From positions 1-64,000 of the forward strand of contig SDRQ01000002.1 of assembly GCA_007845355.1 (NCBI GenBank): DNA of 64,000 nt. The letters are read 5' to 3'. Below, piece after piece: positions 24,439 to 33,001 of the stretch. The notes beneath the pieces were generated by a model that searched no databases, had not been told where the DNA came from, and saw only the letters and a program-made list of their open reading frames with translations. Source of the DNA: TM7 phylum sp. oral taxon 352 (lineage in GTDB: Bacteria; Patescibacteriota; Saccharimonadia; Saccharimonadales; Saccharimonadaceae). Position numbers and translations under genes: made by a program. Each line of letters begins with the position of its first letter. Position 1 is the stretch's first letter.

Positions 24439-25131
24439 TTATATGAACTTTTCTAGCTTAAAACCGGCATACGTACCGTCCTGCCGATACGCTTTCTCTC
24501 CGAGGAACGACGGAATTGCCCTGAGCGTATTGCTATATACAAAATTCTCAAGACCAGAATCCGTCTGCACTTCTTCGGGCAAAATTTTCCCTATCATCTT
24601 ATAAAAAGCATGTTCTTGATCTGACACTTTTCCGTCTAGATATTTCCGAATATCCATACAGATCCGTTCATATAAATCGGCGTTCAAATGAGAATTTGAC
24701 ACCTCATAAGCCACAAAATGCGGAGCTACAGTCGTGACATCATTAAGCGGTTCAACAACTAGCACATCTTTAATCACACTCGCATTAATAAAATCACGAG
24801 AGACTTTATCTTCCACGTTCGCGGTAATTAGCAAATCTGGCTGCTCAGCAGTGGTCGTATGAAAATCTAGCACCAATTCTGGCTGCAACAACTTAATTCG
24901 ATCCTCTATGGCTTTCGATCGTCGTGCTTCATACGTATCCAAATCAGACCCATAACTCCTATTCAAATCAGACTCAACGTATCGAACATTCTGCGAATAA
25001 GCTCTGGGGTTAGCCACCATAAAATCAACATACTCCAACAGCTCCGAACGTTTATTTAACATGTACGAAAGTATATTCGGTCCTAATAATTCATTACCAT
25101 GAGTAGAAATAATTGCAAGTATTTTCGTCAT
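24439..25131 (-). CDS. Aspartoacylase/succinylglutamate desuccinylase-like zinc hydrolase
   Basis: 230 aa, M14-like carboxypeptidase fold. Zinc ligands are seen as H11-G-N-E14 (STHGNELLG) and H in LDFHTTT, with the ESDLNRSYG motif that binds substrate in aspartoacylases. The substrate is probably an N-acyl amino acid but is not determined. It starts 9 bp after the glyS stop and is likely co-transcribed with it. Confidence 0.85.
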   Translation of the reverse strand: MTKILAIISTHGNELLGPNILSYMLNKRSELLEYVDFMVANPRAYSQNVRYVESDLNRSYGSDLDTYEARRSKAIEDRIKLLQPELVLDFHTTTAEQPDLLITANVEDKVSRDFINASVIKDVLVVEPLNDVTTVAPHFVAYEVSNSHLNADLYERICMDIRKYLDGKVSDQEHAFYKMIGKILPEEVQTDSGLENFVYSNTLRAIPSFLGEKAYRQDGTYAGFKLEKFI

Positions 25132-25140
25132 TACACCTTC

Positions 25141-26487
25141 CTATACGAGATCTTTTATATTAACTCGCCTCTGCTCCGTCGTATCCCGCTCGCGAACAGT
25201 AACAGTGTCATCTTCCAGCGTCTGGAAATCGACAACCACGCAGTGTGGCGTACCAATTTCATCCTGACGGCGATATCGCTTACCAATATTTCCATTGTCA
25301 TCCCACATAACACGTCCAGGATTTTTCTTAGATAGACTAGCGTAAATTTCACGCGCCTTCTCCACCAGTTCCGGCTTATTCTTAAGTAGCGGCGAAACAG
25401 CAAATTTAACCGGCGCCAAATGTTCTGGAAGCGCCAAATAAACACGTTTACTGCCGTTCTGCTCGTCCTCGCGATACGCACTCGACAAGACCGCCATCAG
25501 CGCCCGCTCAACACCAAAACTCGGCTCAATCACGTGCGGTACAAACTTCTCATTCGTCCCCTTGATCGTATATTCCATACTCTTTCCGCTGACGCGCTGA
25601 ATGTTCATCAGGTCAAAATCAGTCCGATACGCAATTCCCATCAGCTCTTCCTTGCCAATTGGAAAATCATATTCAATGTCAATCGTTTTCTTACTATAAT
25701 GTGCCCTGTCTTCCGCCGGAACATCCAACTCGTGAATATTCTTAGGGTCTAATCCCAACGCCTCCAAAAACTCGTGCGTCGACTTCAACAATTCATCAAA
25801 TGCTTCCTGCCAATTTTCTGGATTGACAAAATATTCAATCTCCATTTGCTCAAACTCCCGAGAACGGAAAACAAAATCTCGCGGCGCAATTTCATTGCGA
25901 AACGCCTTGCCCTGCTGAGCAATTCCAAACGGCAAGTCTGGATAAAAACTATCAACAACGTTCTTAAAATTGGTAAAAATTCCCTGAGCAGTTTCTGGAC
26001 GAAGATATGCAACGCTGTCTTCACTTTCGGTGGCGCCAACACTCGTCTTAAACATCATATTAAACGTGCGAGATTTACTCAGTGGATTTCCGTCTGGGCT
26101 TTTAATTCCTTTTTCTGCAATCACTTCATCCATTTGCTCCATCGTCAAACCGTCCGCATCAACCCCATTGTCTTTAAGGATATGATCCGTACGATAACGC
26201 CGATGATTAACCGTATCTTCACACAATGGATCGACAAACGTATCCACGTGCCCACTTGCCTTCCAAACTTTCGGATTCATCAAAATCGCCGCATCGACGC
26301 CATATATATCATCGCGCTCGTCAACAAACATTCGCCACCATAAATTCATAATGTTGCGCTTCAATTGAACGCCAAGCGGACCATAATCCCACGTTCCAGA
26401 CAAACCGCCGTAAACATCCGACCCCTGATAAATAAAACCGCGACGCTTACACAGGCTAATAATATCTTCCATTTTTGCTTGACTCAT
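25141..26487 (-). CDS. glyS: Glycyl-tRNA synthetase, single-chain dimeric type
   Basis: Class II synthetase that charges tRNA-Gly. MEDIISLCKRRGFIYQGSDVYGG at the N-terminus, GTWDYGPLG, motif 2 region FRNEIAPRDFVFRSREFEQMEIEYF, motif 3 PSFGVERALMAVL and the C-terminal anticodon domain are clear. This is the eukaryote/archaeal-like homodimeric form, not the alpha2beta2 type. The start at 26487 is chosen for MSQAKMED with AAAGG 7 nt upstream; the frame runs open to 26598 but those residues are not conserved and overlap recO. Confidence 0.95.
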   Translation of the reverse strand: MSQAKMEDIISLCKRRGFIYQGSDVYGGLSGTWDYGPLGVQLKRNIMNLWWRMFVDERDDIYGVDAAILMNPKVWKASGHVDTFVDPLCEDTVNHRRYRTDHILKDNGVDADGLTMEQMDEVIAEKGIKSPDGNPLSKSRTFNMMFKTSVGATESEDSVAYLRPETAQGIFTNFKNVVDSFYPDLPFGIAQQGKAFRNEIAPRDFVFRSREFEQMEIEYFVNPENWQEAFDELLKSTHEFLEALGLDPKNIHELDVPAEDRAHYSKKTIDIEYDFPIGKEELMGIAYRTDFDLMNIQRVSGKSMEYTIKGTNEKFVPHVIEPSFGVERALMAVLSSAYREDEQNGSKRVYLALPEHLAPVKFAVSPLLKNKPELVEKAREIYASLSKKNPGRVMWDDNGNIGKRYRRQDEIGTPHCVVVDFQTLEDDTVTVRERDTTEQRRVNIKDLV

Positions 26488-26502
26488 TGAAAAACCTTTC
26501 TC

Positions 26503-26544
26503 CATGTTGGCAACATGACGATTCACATTATTTCCTAAATTATA
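26503..26544 (-). promoter_or_regulatory. glyS promoter and leader palindrome
   Basis: TATAAT at 26539-26544 on the minus strand, inside the end of recO. Between it and the start codon lies a perfect inverted repeat CATGTTG-G-CAACATG (26503-26517), just upstream of the ribosome site. It may be an operator or a small translational hairpin. Confidence 0.5.
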
Positions 26545-26561
26545 CCATTTTACGAGCAATT

Positions 26562-27242
26562 TTACACCGCGGCGTGCTGTCTGGCGGTCAACCAACAATC
26601 GTTTATGACCTCAGTTATTCCGCCAATTTGCGCCACATTCGCGAGCGGCTTTGCTTGAATCAGCCTCAGTAGCTTGATAGCGTCCGCGCCCAAATCGCCC
26701 TGCTCCGCCAACCTCAAACCTTTTTCCGCGCTATCATACATATATTTTTTATCAGGAAGTAGCGCCGCTGTCGTTACGTCCGTACGAAGATTCAGCTCAT
26801 CTCCCAGCAAACTCGCGTATTGCAAATAAAACCACGTTTCAATCAATTTTTGGTTTATTGCGGGATTATTCAATTGCTCCAAAACTTGACTCAGCACATA
26901 ATACCACTCTGGTTCGTCAATATTTTCACTCGCCGCAGAAACCAATTTCATTACCAAATAAGCAAACTGCATCCGATCATAATCTTCCAAAATATGCCGA
27001 TAAAACGCCGACAATCGAGCGGAAGTTAATAGCCCCAAATCGCCACGACCAGAACGAATAACCACATCACAAATCGCGAATAATTCAATTCCACCCGCCA
27101 ATTTACTGCGCTCGCGTCGCACACCTTTGGCAATCACACTACGTCGACCTTTTGGCGTTAATAATTGCAAAACTCGGTCAGCTTCGGCGTAATTCGTTCG
27201 CCTCAAAACAATTGCTTTTACTCGTTCACTCTGCCCCGTCAT
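26562..27242 (-). CDS. recO: RecO, recombination mediator
   Basis: Loads RecA on SSB-coated single strands with RecR/RecF. N-terminal OB fold (VKAIVLRRTNYAEADRVLQLLTPKGRRSVIAKGVRRERSKLAGGIELF) and a helical C-terminal part; 226 aa. No zinc-finger cysteines are seen in the C-terminal part. It overlaps the upstream response regulator by 17 bp, so it belongs to the histidine kinase operon. recF lies at the right edge of the window. Confidence 0.92.
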   Translation of the reverse strand: MTGQSERVKAIVLRRTNYAEADRVLQLLTPKGRRSVIAKGVRRERSKLAGGIELFAICDVVIRSGRGDLGLLTSARLSAFYRHILEDYDRMQFAYLVMKLVSAASENIDEPEWYYVLSQVLEQLNNPAINQKLIETWFYLQYASLLGDELNLRTDVTTAALLPDKKYMYDSAEKGLRLAEQGDLGADAIKLLRLIQAKPLANVAQIGGITEVINDCWLTARQHAAV

Positions 27243-27597
27243 TTAGAACCTCGCGAAAAACCGCCCGCGCCTCATTCGGACGCATTGATGTTTTATTCAA
27301 AATCGCTTTCACGCCAAGCGGACGCAAATCGTCCATTTTAACGTCGATATTCGTACAAACCACAATCGGCAAACTCGCCAAATCCGCGTACGATCGCAGT
27401 TCGTTAAGCAGAGCAATCGCCGTTTCACCAGCTAACAACATATCCAAAATTAAAGCGTCAGGTCGCCAATCATCAATAATTTCAATCGCCTGACCACCAG
27501 AAACCGCCACTCGATGTTCCGCCCCAACATCCGCGGCAAACTTGCCCAGAATATCCGCCCAATTCTTATCATCCTCAACGATTAACAGTTTTTTCAT
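27226..27597 (-). CDS. Receiver-only response regulator
   Basis: A stand-alone CheY-like receiver of 123 aa. Acidic pair D9-D10, phospho-acceptor D52 (LILDMLL), T82 and K102 are present. There is no output domain, so it must act by protein contact or relay. It overlaps the kinase gene by 4 bp and recO by 17 bp. Confidence 0.9.
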   Translation of the reverse strand: MKKLLIVEDDKNWADILGKFAADVGAEHRVAVSGGQAIEIIDDWRPDALILDMLLAGETAIALLNELRSYADLASLPIVVCTNIDVKMDDLRPLGVKAILNKTSMRPNEARAVFREVLNDGAE

Positions 27598-28310
27598 ATC
27601 AGACTCAACTGCCGACTAATTGGCATTTCTACATAAAAAGTCAATCCATCGCGGTGACGAATCAGACCAATCCGTCCGTTCATCGCCCGCGCAAATTGAT
27701 TCGCCACGTAAATCCCCAGCCCGCTACTTTCCGGCCTTGTTCGCACGGTTTTTCGCGTTTCCATTTCATCAAGCAAAAGCCGATATTCCTTCAAACTCAT
27801 CATCGGTCCAAAATCTCGCACGCTCATTCTCACGGCATCTTTTGTCGCCTTAACCGAAACCTTAATCTCCGATCCGTCCTCCGTATACGCCAACGCGTTA
27901 TTCAAAAAGTTCGCTAAAATTCGCCCCAAAAGTGTTCGGTTCGCCAATATCAATTGACTATTTCGACTACTCTTAGGCCAGCTAACTTTTCGCCCATAAA
28001 GTATTGCTTTGAACTTCGTTTCCATCGCTACCTGCTGACATAAAGCCAACGGATTGACCGGCTCAAGCGGAAATAACGACGGCGTTAAATTGGCTGAATT
28101 TGCCAAATCAATCGTAAGTTGCAACGCTTGCTCGGAAGTCCGGATAATTCGCTGCTGAATCTGAGTTTTATCGGCAGAACTGGTTAAATCGTCGTCCAAC
28201 AGTAGCGCCAGTTGCCTAATCAAAGCCAGCGGCGTTTTCAGCTCGTGAGCCGCCACCAAAACGCTCGGCAATCCCCCAAAATCAGCATCACTCCACTCTT
28301 TACCTGCCAT
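27594..28310 (-). CDS. Soluble sensor histidine kinase
   Basis: 238 aa, no membrane segment and no sensor domain: a bare HisKA-HATPase module. H box AAHELKTPLAL with H22, N box NFLNNAL (N138), D166xG in RDFGPM and GLG (197-199). With so short an N-terminus the input must come from a partner. TATACT lies 8 nt before the ATG. It starts the operon kinase-receiver-recO. Confidence 0.92.
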   Translation of the reverse strand: MAGKEWSDADFGGLPSVLVAAHELKTPLALIRQLALLLDDDLTSSADKTQIQQRIIRTSEQALQLTIDLANSANLTPSLFPLEPVNPLALCQQVAMETKFKAILYGRKVSWPKSSRNSQLILANRTLLGRILANFLNNALAYTEDGSEIKVSVKATKDAVRMSVRDFGPMMSLKEYRLLLDEMETRKTVRTRPESSGLGIYVANQFARAMNGRIGLIRHRDGLTFYVEMPISRQLSLI

Positions 28311-28345
28311 ACAATTCTAGTATAGCAAATATGTACTGGGTTTTT

Positions 28346-29005
28346 CTATTCAGAGATTTTTACAGTGCTCAATATAGTCTGGAAATCTGGCTTAAACGTA
28401 TCCGCGTCGGTTGAAAAACGAATAGTTTTATCGCGAACTTTCATCAAAACCACAGAGCCACGCAATTCTTTCTCAAACGTACCGTCAATTCGAGTCGCTG
28501 AAATTCCGTTAAACTCGGTACTACTTGAGGTCAATTCACCCTTCTTTAGTCGTGATTGATAATCATTCAGCACCGTATCCATATTCTTATTGATAATCTC
28601 TAGCCTCAGCGCAAACCGACTATTTTTATTAGTTGTCGAAGGAACTGAAACAGGATGAAGATAAGCTTTGTAATCACCTCTGTCGCTACCGTCATTCCCT
28701 ATATATACACTCCAAGTTTTTGGGTACATGAACGATACTCGACCATATTCAGCAGGACCAACAAATTCAATACGCGGGTTTTTTGCTTCTTCAGAAAATT
28801 TCTTCTGGTCTGATTCGGCTTGCTCGCTCTTCCCCTTAGCAACTTCAATTGCCACTTTACTATCAACACTGCTTTTTTCTCGGGAGTATTGCATGTACGC
28901 CCAAATTGCCAAAGATCCAGCAATCAAAAACAATATCAGACAGCCGATTGTACCGACCATCCAGCCATTAACTGAGCCACGCTCACTCTTATCTCTCGTC
29001 ATCAT
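28346..29005 (-). CDS. Membrane-anchored extracytoplasmic protein of unknown function
   Basis: 219 aa with a short cytoplasmic start, one membrane helix (residues about 16-37), a charged coiled segment (about 45-75) and a beta-rich outer domain with YGRVSFMYPKTWSVY, a pattern seen in PsbP-like lipoprotein domains. No lipobox. TATACT 7 nt before the ATG suggests a leaderless mRNA. Function unknown. Confidence 0.75.
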   Translation of the reverse strand: MMTRDKSERGSVNGWMVGTIGCLILFLIAGSLAIWAYMQYSREKSSVDSKVAIEVAKGKSEQAESDQKKFSEEAKNPRIEFVGPAEYGRVSFMYPKTWSVYIGNDGSDRGDYKAYLHPVSVPSTTNKNSRFALRLEIINKNMDTVLNDYQSRLKKGELTSSSTEFNGISATRIDGTFEKELRGSVVLMKVRDKTIRFSTDADTFKPDFQTILSTVKISE

Positions 29006-29045
29006 ATTGTAAAGTATAGCTTATGCTTTAATTGATGTAAAGATC

Positions 29046-29234
29046 TTACTCAGCATTAAAATTCTCGCTAAGAACCTCGATATCATGTCGCATATCTTCC
29101 AGCGTGGCAGTAATTTTTTTTGACAATTCTCTCGCCTCAATAAACTTCTGTTTTGCTTCGTCCAGATTAAAATCATCGCCTTGAAACCACGCGATTCGCT
29201 CGTTCAATTCAGCCATCATTTGCTCAATTGTCAT
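29046..29234 (-). CDS. xseB: Exonuclease VII small subunit
   Basis: Coiled-coil small subunit of exonuclease VII, a single-strand DNA nuclease. MTIEQMMAELNERIAWFQGDDFNLDEAKQ shows the family pattern. The start at 29234 is chosen because it matches the family and leaves only a short overlap with xseA; the frame is open to 29255. 62 aa. Confidence 0.88.
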   Translation of the reverse strand: MTIEQMMAELNERIAWFQGDDFNLDEAKQKFIEARELSKKITATLEDMRHDIEVLSENFNAE

Positions 29235-30324
29235 ATCGTTGTTCACTATTCTCAATCCTCGCTTTCATAATTATATCTTTTGTTGTAATCTCTACAATAT
29301 TACCAATCTGTAAATCACCCTTGATCATTGCATAGCCACGACGCAGCGCCATTTCTGGATCATACTCAGCGATGACTTTTTGTTGCGACAATATTGCATT
29401 TACAGCCGCATCCACGCGACTTGACCACTGCTTGAGTGCTTCTTTTTGCAACATTGTTGCATTAAGCGACTGTTCTTCGATAGCTCTACAGATTGAATCT
29501 TTCGCGTCAATTAGCCTGTAATGCAAATGCCGAATCACTTCTCGCTTATCAGGAAACAGCAATTGCGCGGCGTTACTCGGCGTGGCTGCGCGAACGTCCG
29601 CTGCCAAATCGCATAAACTCTCATCAATCTCATGACCAATTCCAGTCATTGTCGGAATGCGACTACTCGCCACCGCGCGTACCAGTTTTTCATCATTAAA
29701 ACTCGCCAAATCTTCCGCACTGCCACCGCCACGAATCAAAACAATCACATCTGGAGATTCTGACATTTGATTAAAATATGATATTGCTCGAACAGCTTGA
29801 TTTGCAGCATTCGCACCCTGCACATTAACATCGGCGACTACGAATTTCACGCCACCCCAACGCTCACTGGAAATCTTCATAAAGTCGGCATATCCCGCCG
29901 CTTTTGTACTGGAAATAATAGCCACCCTCTGAGGATATTGCGGTAATGGACGCTTTCTTTCAGAATTAAACAAACCCTCAACTGTCAATTTTTGCCTCAA
30001 AAGATCAAAACTTCGCTTCAAGCTTCCCTTGCCTAATGGGCGAATCTCTTGAATATTCAGACTGAATCCACCATTATCCCTAAGATTCGGCATTGCTCGA
30101 ACGACAACTTTCATTCCATCTTCAATTGGCGTACGTAAATTGCTAAAACCAACAAAACACCGAACCAGCCCGTCGTCATCTTTCAGATCAAAAAAAGCGT
30201 ATTTCGGAGGATAAGACTTGAAACTAGAAACCTCGCCCTCAACTTCAACCATTCCAGCAAAAGCCACGTCAAAAGTTTGATTGACAATTGCTATGAAATT
30301 GCTAACACTAAATCTGGGAATCAT
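29224..30324 (-). CDS. xseA: Exonuclease VII large subunit
   Basis: Catalytic subunit, 366 aa. N-terminal OB fold (MVEVEGEVSSFKSYPPKYAFFDLKD) and catalytic domain with RVAIISSTKAAGYADF, VLIRGGGSAEDLASFND and TGIGHEIDESLCDLAADVRAATPSNAA. The coiled-coil region is shorter than in E. coli. It overlaps xseB (11 bp) and the YbhN-like gene (17 bp). Confidence 0.96.
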   Translation of the reverse strand: MIPRFSVSNFIAIVNQTFDVAFAGMVEVEGEVSSFKSYPPKYAFFDLKDDDGLVRCFVGFSNLRTPIEDGMKVVVRAMPNLRDNGGFSLNIQEIRPLGKGSLKRSFDLLRQKLTVEGLFNSERKRPLPQYPQRVAIISSTKAAGYADFMKISSERWGGVKFVVADVNVQGANAANQAVRAISYFNQMSESPDVIVLIRGGGSAEDLASFNDEKLVRAVASSRIPTMTGIGHEIDESLCDLAADVRAATPSNAAQLLFPDKREVIRHLHYRLIDAKDSICRAIEEQSLNATMLQKEALKQWSSRVDAAVNAILSQQKVIAEYDPEMALRRGYAMIKGDLQIGNIVEITTKDIIMKARIENSEQRYDN

Positions 30325-31375
30325 CTGGCTTGCCGTATTTAATCAGTGCGTGTTGATAGAAAATATAGCCAAAGATAATCGTGCCAGTAAGTAAAATTGC
30401 TCGCGTCAAAATTATACCAGCAATCGCCAAATCCGGCGGAGTGCCTGCCATGCTTAAGAAAATAATCATAATAGTTTCATAAACGCCCGTCCCTCCAGGC
30501 GTAAACACGACAATCGCTGCCAATCCCGCCACGCCGTATCCAACCATCAAAATCGCCGGATTAACAAAAACACCCAGCGACAAAAACGCCACGGCAAACA
30601 TCGCCACATCAAAAACAGTATAAACAGCTCCCCAAATCATCGGTTTTATTAGAAGTTTCGGATGATTGGATAAGTCTTGAAAATCGTCCTGCATATCAAC
30701 AAAAAACTCTTCGACTTTCTTCGACTTCATAACTCGACGTTTTTTACCCAAGGTCACAATTTTCACCAATGTATTGATAAACTTAGACAATTTAGCGGCA
30801 GTCATCTGCATACGACGCTTTGACGAAAACACGAAAATCAGACCAAACGTCAGCGCTAAAACCACGATAATCAGCAAGAAACTCGCCGCAACGATATAAC
30901 GATTAACCTTACCGTCAATAGCCAGCGCCAGCACAGCAATCACCAATAAAACCAAAAGCGACAAAAATCCCGTAACGTAACGAATCACCTGTGCAAATGT
31001 CGAACGCGCCGAACTCACGCCAAGCTTGTGCATTCGCCACGTGGTATACGAAATTCCACTAACTCCGCCCGACGGAAAAATGTGATTGACCAAATTAAGC
31101 TCCAGCGCAATCCTCGTCTGCTCCAACCTGGAAATATGATGAATCAGATTCTTCTCTCTTAAATACGAAAAAATCATTTCGCCACCAGCGAAGTACACGA
31201 TAATCTGAAACGGCAATAACAAAAACAATAGCCATAAATCCGCGTGCAAAAACAGATTCCACGCCTTAACGAGCTCATGTCGAGATAGAAAAATTATTAT
31301 TGCCAAAACCGCCAACGTCAAAACGCTCATAATGGCTCGTGGCGATTTCAACAGTTGCAACACCTTCGGTAACAT
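30308..31375 (-). CDS. YbhN/UPF0104 (LPG synthase TM-region family) membrane protein
   Basis: About 355 aa with 8 or more membrane segments. The motif NHIFPSGGVSGISYTTWRM and the C-terminal VVFTPGGTGVYETIMIIFLS are typical of the flippase-like family that shares its membrane part with lysylphosphatidylglycerol synthases. There is no catalytic C-terminal domain, so a role in lipid or lipid-linked precursor transport is more likely. The ATG at 31375 lies 7 nt after a TATAAT; the first in-frame ATG (31384) overlaps that box. Confidence 0.85.
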   Translation of the reverse strand: MLPKVLQLLKSPRAIMSVLTLAVLAIIIFLSRHELVKAWNLFLHADLWLLFLLLPFQIIVYFAGGEMIFSYLREKNLIHHISRLEQTRIALELNLVNHIFPSGGVSGISYTTWRMHKLGVSSARSTFAQVIRYVTGFLSLLVLLVIAVLALAIDGKVNRYIVAASFLLIIVVLALTFGLIFVFSSKRRMQMTAAKLSKFINTLVKIVTLGKKRRVMKSKKVEEFFVDMQDDFQDLSNHPKLLIKPMIWGAVYTVFDVAMFAVAFLSLGVFVNPAILMVGYGVAGLAAIVVFTPGGTGVYETIMIIFLSMAGTPPDLAIAGIILTRAILLTGTIIFGYIFYQHALIKYGKPDDSQI

Positions 31376-31382
31376 AACCTTC

Positions 31383-31407
31383 ATTATACCACGATAAATG
31401 TTATAAT
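31383..31407. promoter_or_regulatory. Divergent leaderless promoters
   Basis: Minus strand TATAAT at 31383-31388, 7 nt before the ATG at 31375. Plus strand TATAAT at 31402-31407, 6 nt before the ATG at 31414. The two -10 boxes are only 13 bp apart, so the -35 regions overlap and simultaneous firing is unlikely. Confidence 0.7.
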
Positions 31408-31413
31408 TACGAC

Positions 31414-32607
31414 ATGTTTATAACTATTCTTGGACGCCAACCAGAAATCTCTATCGCTGAATTAGAGGCGGTTTACGGTGCTAAAAATGTCCAAAAAATC
31501 TCCAACCAAGCCGCCACGGTTAATTGCGACAATTTTTCAATTGACAACCTCGGTGGAACGATTAAATGCGGACAAGTCATCACGAAAATAAAGTCACAAA
31601 AATCGGACCGCAATACCCTGCTCCAAGCCTCAAAAATTATTGTTGAAAAATACACGAAAAAACTTTCGAATAGTCAGAAAAAAATAACCCTCGGAATAAG
31701 TTTTTATGGCAATAAAACAGATCCGAGAAACATCCAAAAAATCGGAATCATCTTAAAAAACAACCTGAAAAAATCTGGCGTCAGTTTGCGCCTAATTCCT
31801 AATAAAACCGCCGCTCTGTCCACTGCGACCTCTCACAATAATAAACTCGGCAGGTCTGAGGCGAAAATTGAGATTATCATAGCTAAGAACGTGTACGGAG
31901 ATTTGATAATCGCTGAAAGTCGTGGCGCTCAAAATATCAATTCGTATACTCAGCGCGACCGCGGACGACCAAAGCGCGACGCCTTCGTGGGAATGCTTCC
32001 GCCCAAGCTTGCACAAATTATGATTAATCTATCTGGCGCAAAACCTGACGATTATCTCTGGGATCCGTTTTGTGGCACAGGAACGGTACTGCAAGAAGCT
32101 GCGCTTATCGGCGTGAATGCTTATGGCAGCGATTTGAGTGATAAGATGATATCTTACACGACTGAAAATATGAGCTGGGTGGAAAAAACTTTTTCGACAA
32201 ACACTTTCTGGCAAGCACATCAGGCCGACGCCACCTCTGTAAAATTGACGGATGAACAGAAGAAACAGATTTCTCGCGTTGTTTGTGAAACATATTTAGG
32301 CCAACCGTTTTCCGCACCACCTAGTCCAGAAAAACTTCACGAAGTAGTCGGAAATTGTAATCACATAATTAGCGATTTTCTGCAAAATATCCATTCGCAA
32401 ATTCGATCAGACACGACACTTTGTATAGCCGTTCCAGCGTGGCAAAATCACGAAGGTAAATTCACCCACCTACCTCTGATAAAAAATCTTAAAAAACTTG
32501 GATATCAACAAATTATCGATAAAAACCTCTTATATTACCGTGAGGATCAAGTCGTTGCCAGAGAAATATTGGTATTAAAACCCGCAGATATAGCCAAAAC
32601 CGCTTGA
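31414..32607 (+). CDS. TRM11-like RNA methyltransferase
   Basis: 397 aa, SAM-dependent tRNA-modifying enzyme of the TRM11/TrmG10 group. A THUMP-like N-terminal half precedes RPKRDAFVGMLPPKLAQIMINL, a family hallmark, then the SAM motif DPFCGTGTVLQEAAL and GSDLSDKMI. Motif IV, normally (N/D)PPY, reads VCETYLGQPF, so catalysis may differ. The target nucleotide is unknown. It has a leaderless promoter and faces the YbhN-like gene divergently. Confidence 0.8.
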   Translation: MFITILGRQPEISIAELEAVYGAKNVQKISNQAATVNCDNFSIDNLGGTIKCGQVITKIKSQKSDRNTLLQASKIIVEKYTKKLSNSQKKITLGISFYGNKTDPRNIQKIGIILKNNLKKSGVSLRLIPNKTAALSTATSHNNKLGRSEAKIEIIIAKNVYGDLIIAESRGAQNINSYTQRDRGRPKRDAFVGMLPPKLAQIMINLSGAKPDDYLWDPFCGTGTVLQEAALIGVNAYGSDLSDKMISYTTENMSWVEKTFSTNTFWQAHQADATSVKLTDEQKKQISRVVCETYLGQPFSAPPSPEKLHEVVGNCNHIISDFLQNIHSQIRSDTTLCIAVPAWQNHEGKFTHLPLIKNLKKLGYQQIIDKNLLYYREDQVVAREILVLKPADIAKTA

Positions 32608-32632
32608 CAACTGGCTTTATTTTCGATAAACT
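32604..32632 (+). promoter_or_regulatory. rpmA promoter
   Basis: Perfect -35 TTGACA (32604-32609), 17-bp spacer, -10 TAAACT (32627-32632). It overlaps the stop of the upstream methyltransferase gene. Confidence 0.85.
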
Positions 32633-32670
32633 AGAACAGATTGTTTTATAGAAACTATAAGGAGTAAAGA

Positions 32671-32943
32671 ATGTCAAAGGTTAAAGCTGGTGGTTCTAGT
32701 AAGAATATCCACAACAATGCTGGTCAACGTCTTGGCGTTAAGCGATTTGGCGGTCAAAAAGTTTCCGCTGGAGAAGTTCTAGTTCGCCAAACTGGTGCCA
32801 CAAAGATCGCTGGTGACGGTACATACGTTAGCCGCAATTTCACCATCCACGCTGCAAAAGATGGCGTAGTTGGCTTTAAGTCAGTTAAGAAAACCAAATT
32901 TACCGGCAAATCAGAACGCCGAACGCAAGTTGTTGTTCTTTAA
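32671..32943 (+). CDS. rpmA: Ribosomal protein bL27
   Basis: 90-aa large-subunit protein near the peptidyl-transferase centre. The conserved AGGSSKNIHNNAGQRLGVKRFGGQ and VLVRQTGATKIAGDGTYVSRNFTIHA are present, without an N-terminal cleavable extension. AAGGAG lies 8 nt before the ATG. It stands alone; rplU (bL21), its common partner, is not adjacent. Confidence 0.97.
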   Translation: MSKVKAGGSSKNIHNNAGQRLGVKRFGGQKVSAGEVLVRQTGATKIAGDGTYVSRNFTIHAAKDGVVGFKSVKKTKFTGKSERRTQVVVL

Positions 32944-32962
32944 TCGGTAAAAACTTTTTATT

Positions 32963-32994
32963 AAAATAGCTCCGGTAAATACGGAGCTGTTTTA
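32963..32994 (+). terminator. Rho-independent terminator of rpmA
   Basis: AGCTCCG (32968-32974) pairs with CGGAGCT (32982-32988), flanked by AAAAT and GTTTTAAT that can extend the stem. The convergent gene ends at 33002, so it may serve both strands. Confidence 0.85.
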
Positions 32995-33001
32995 ATATCA
33001 A

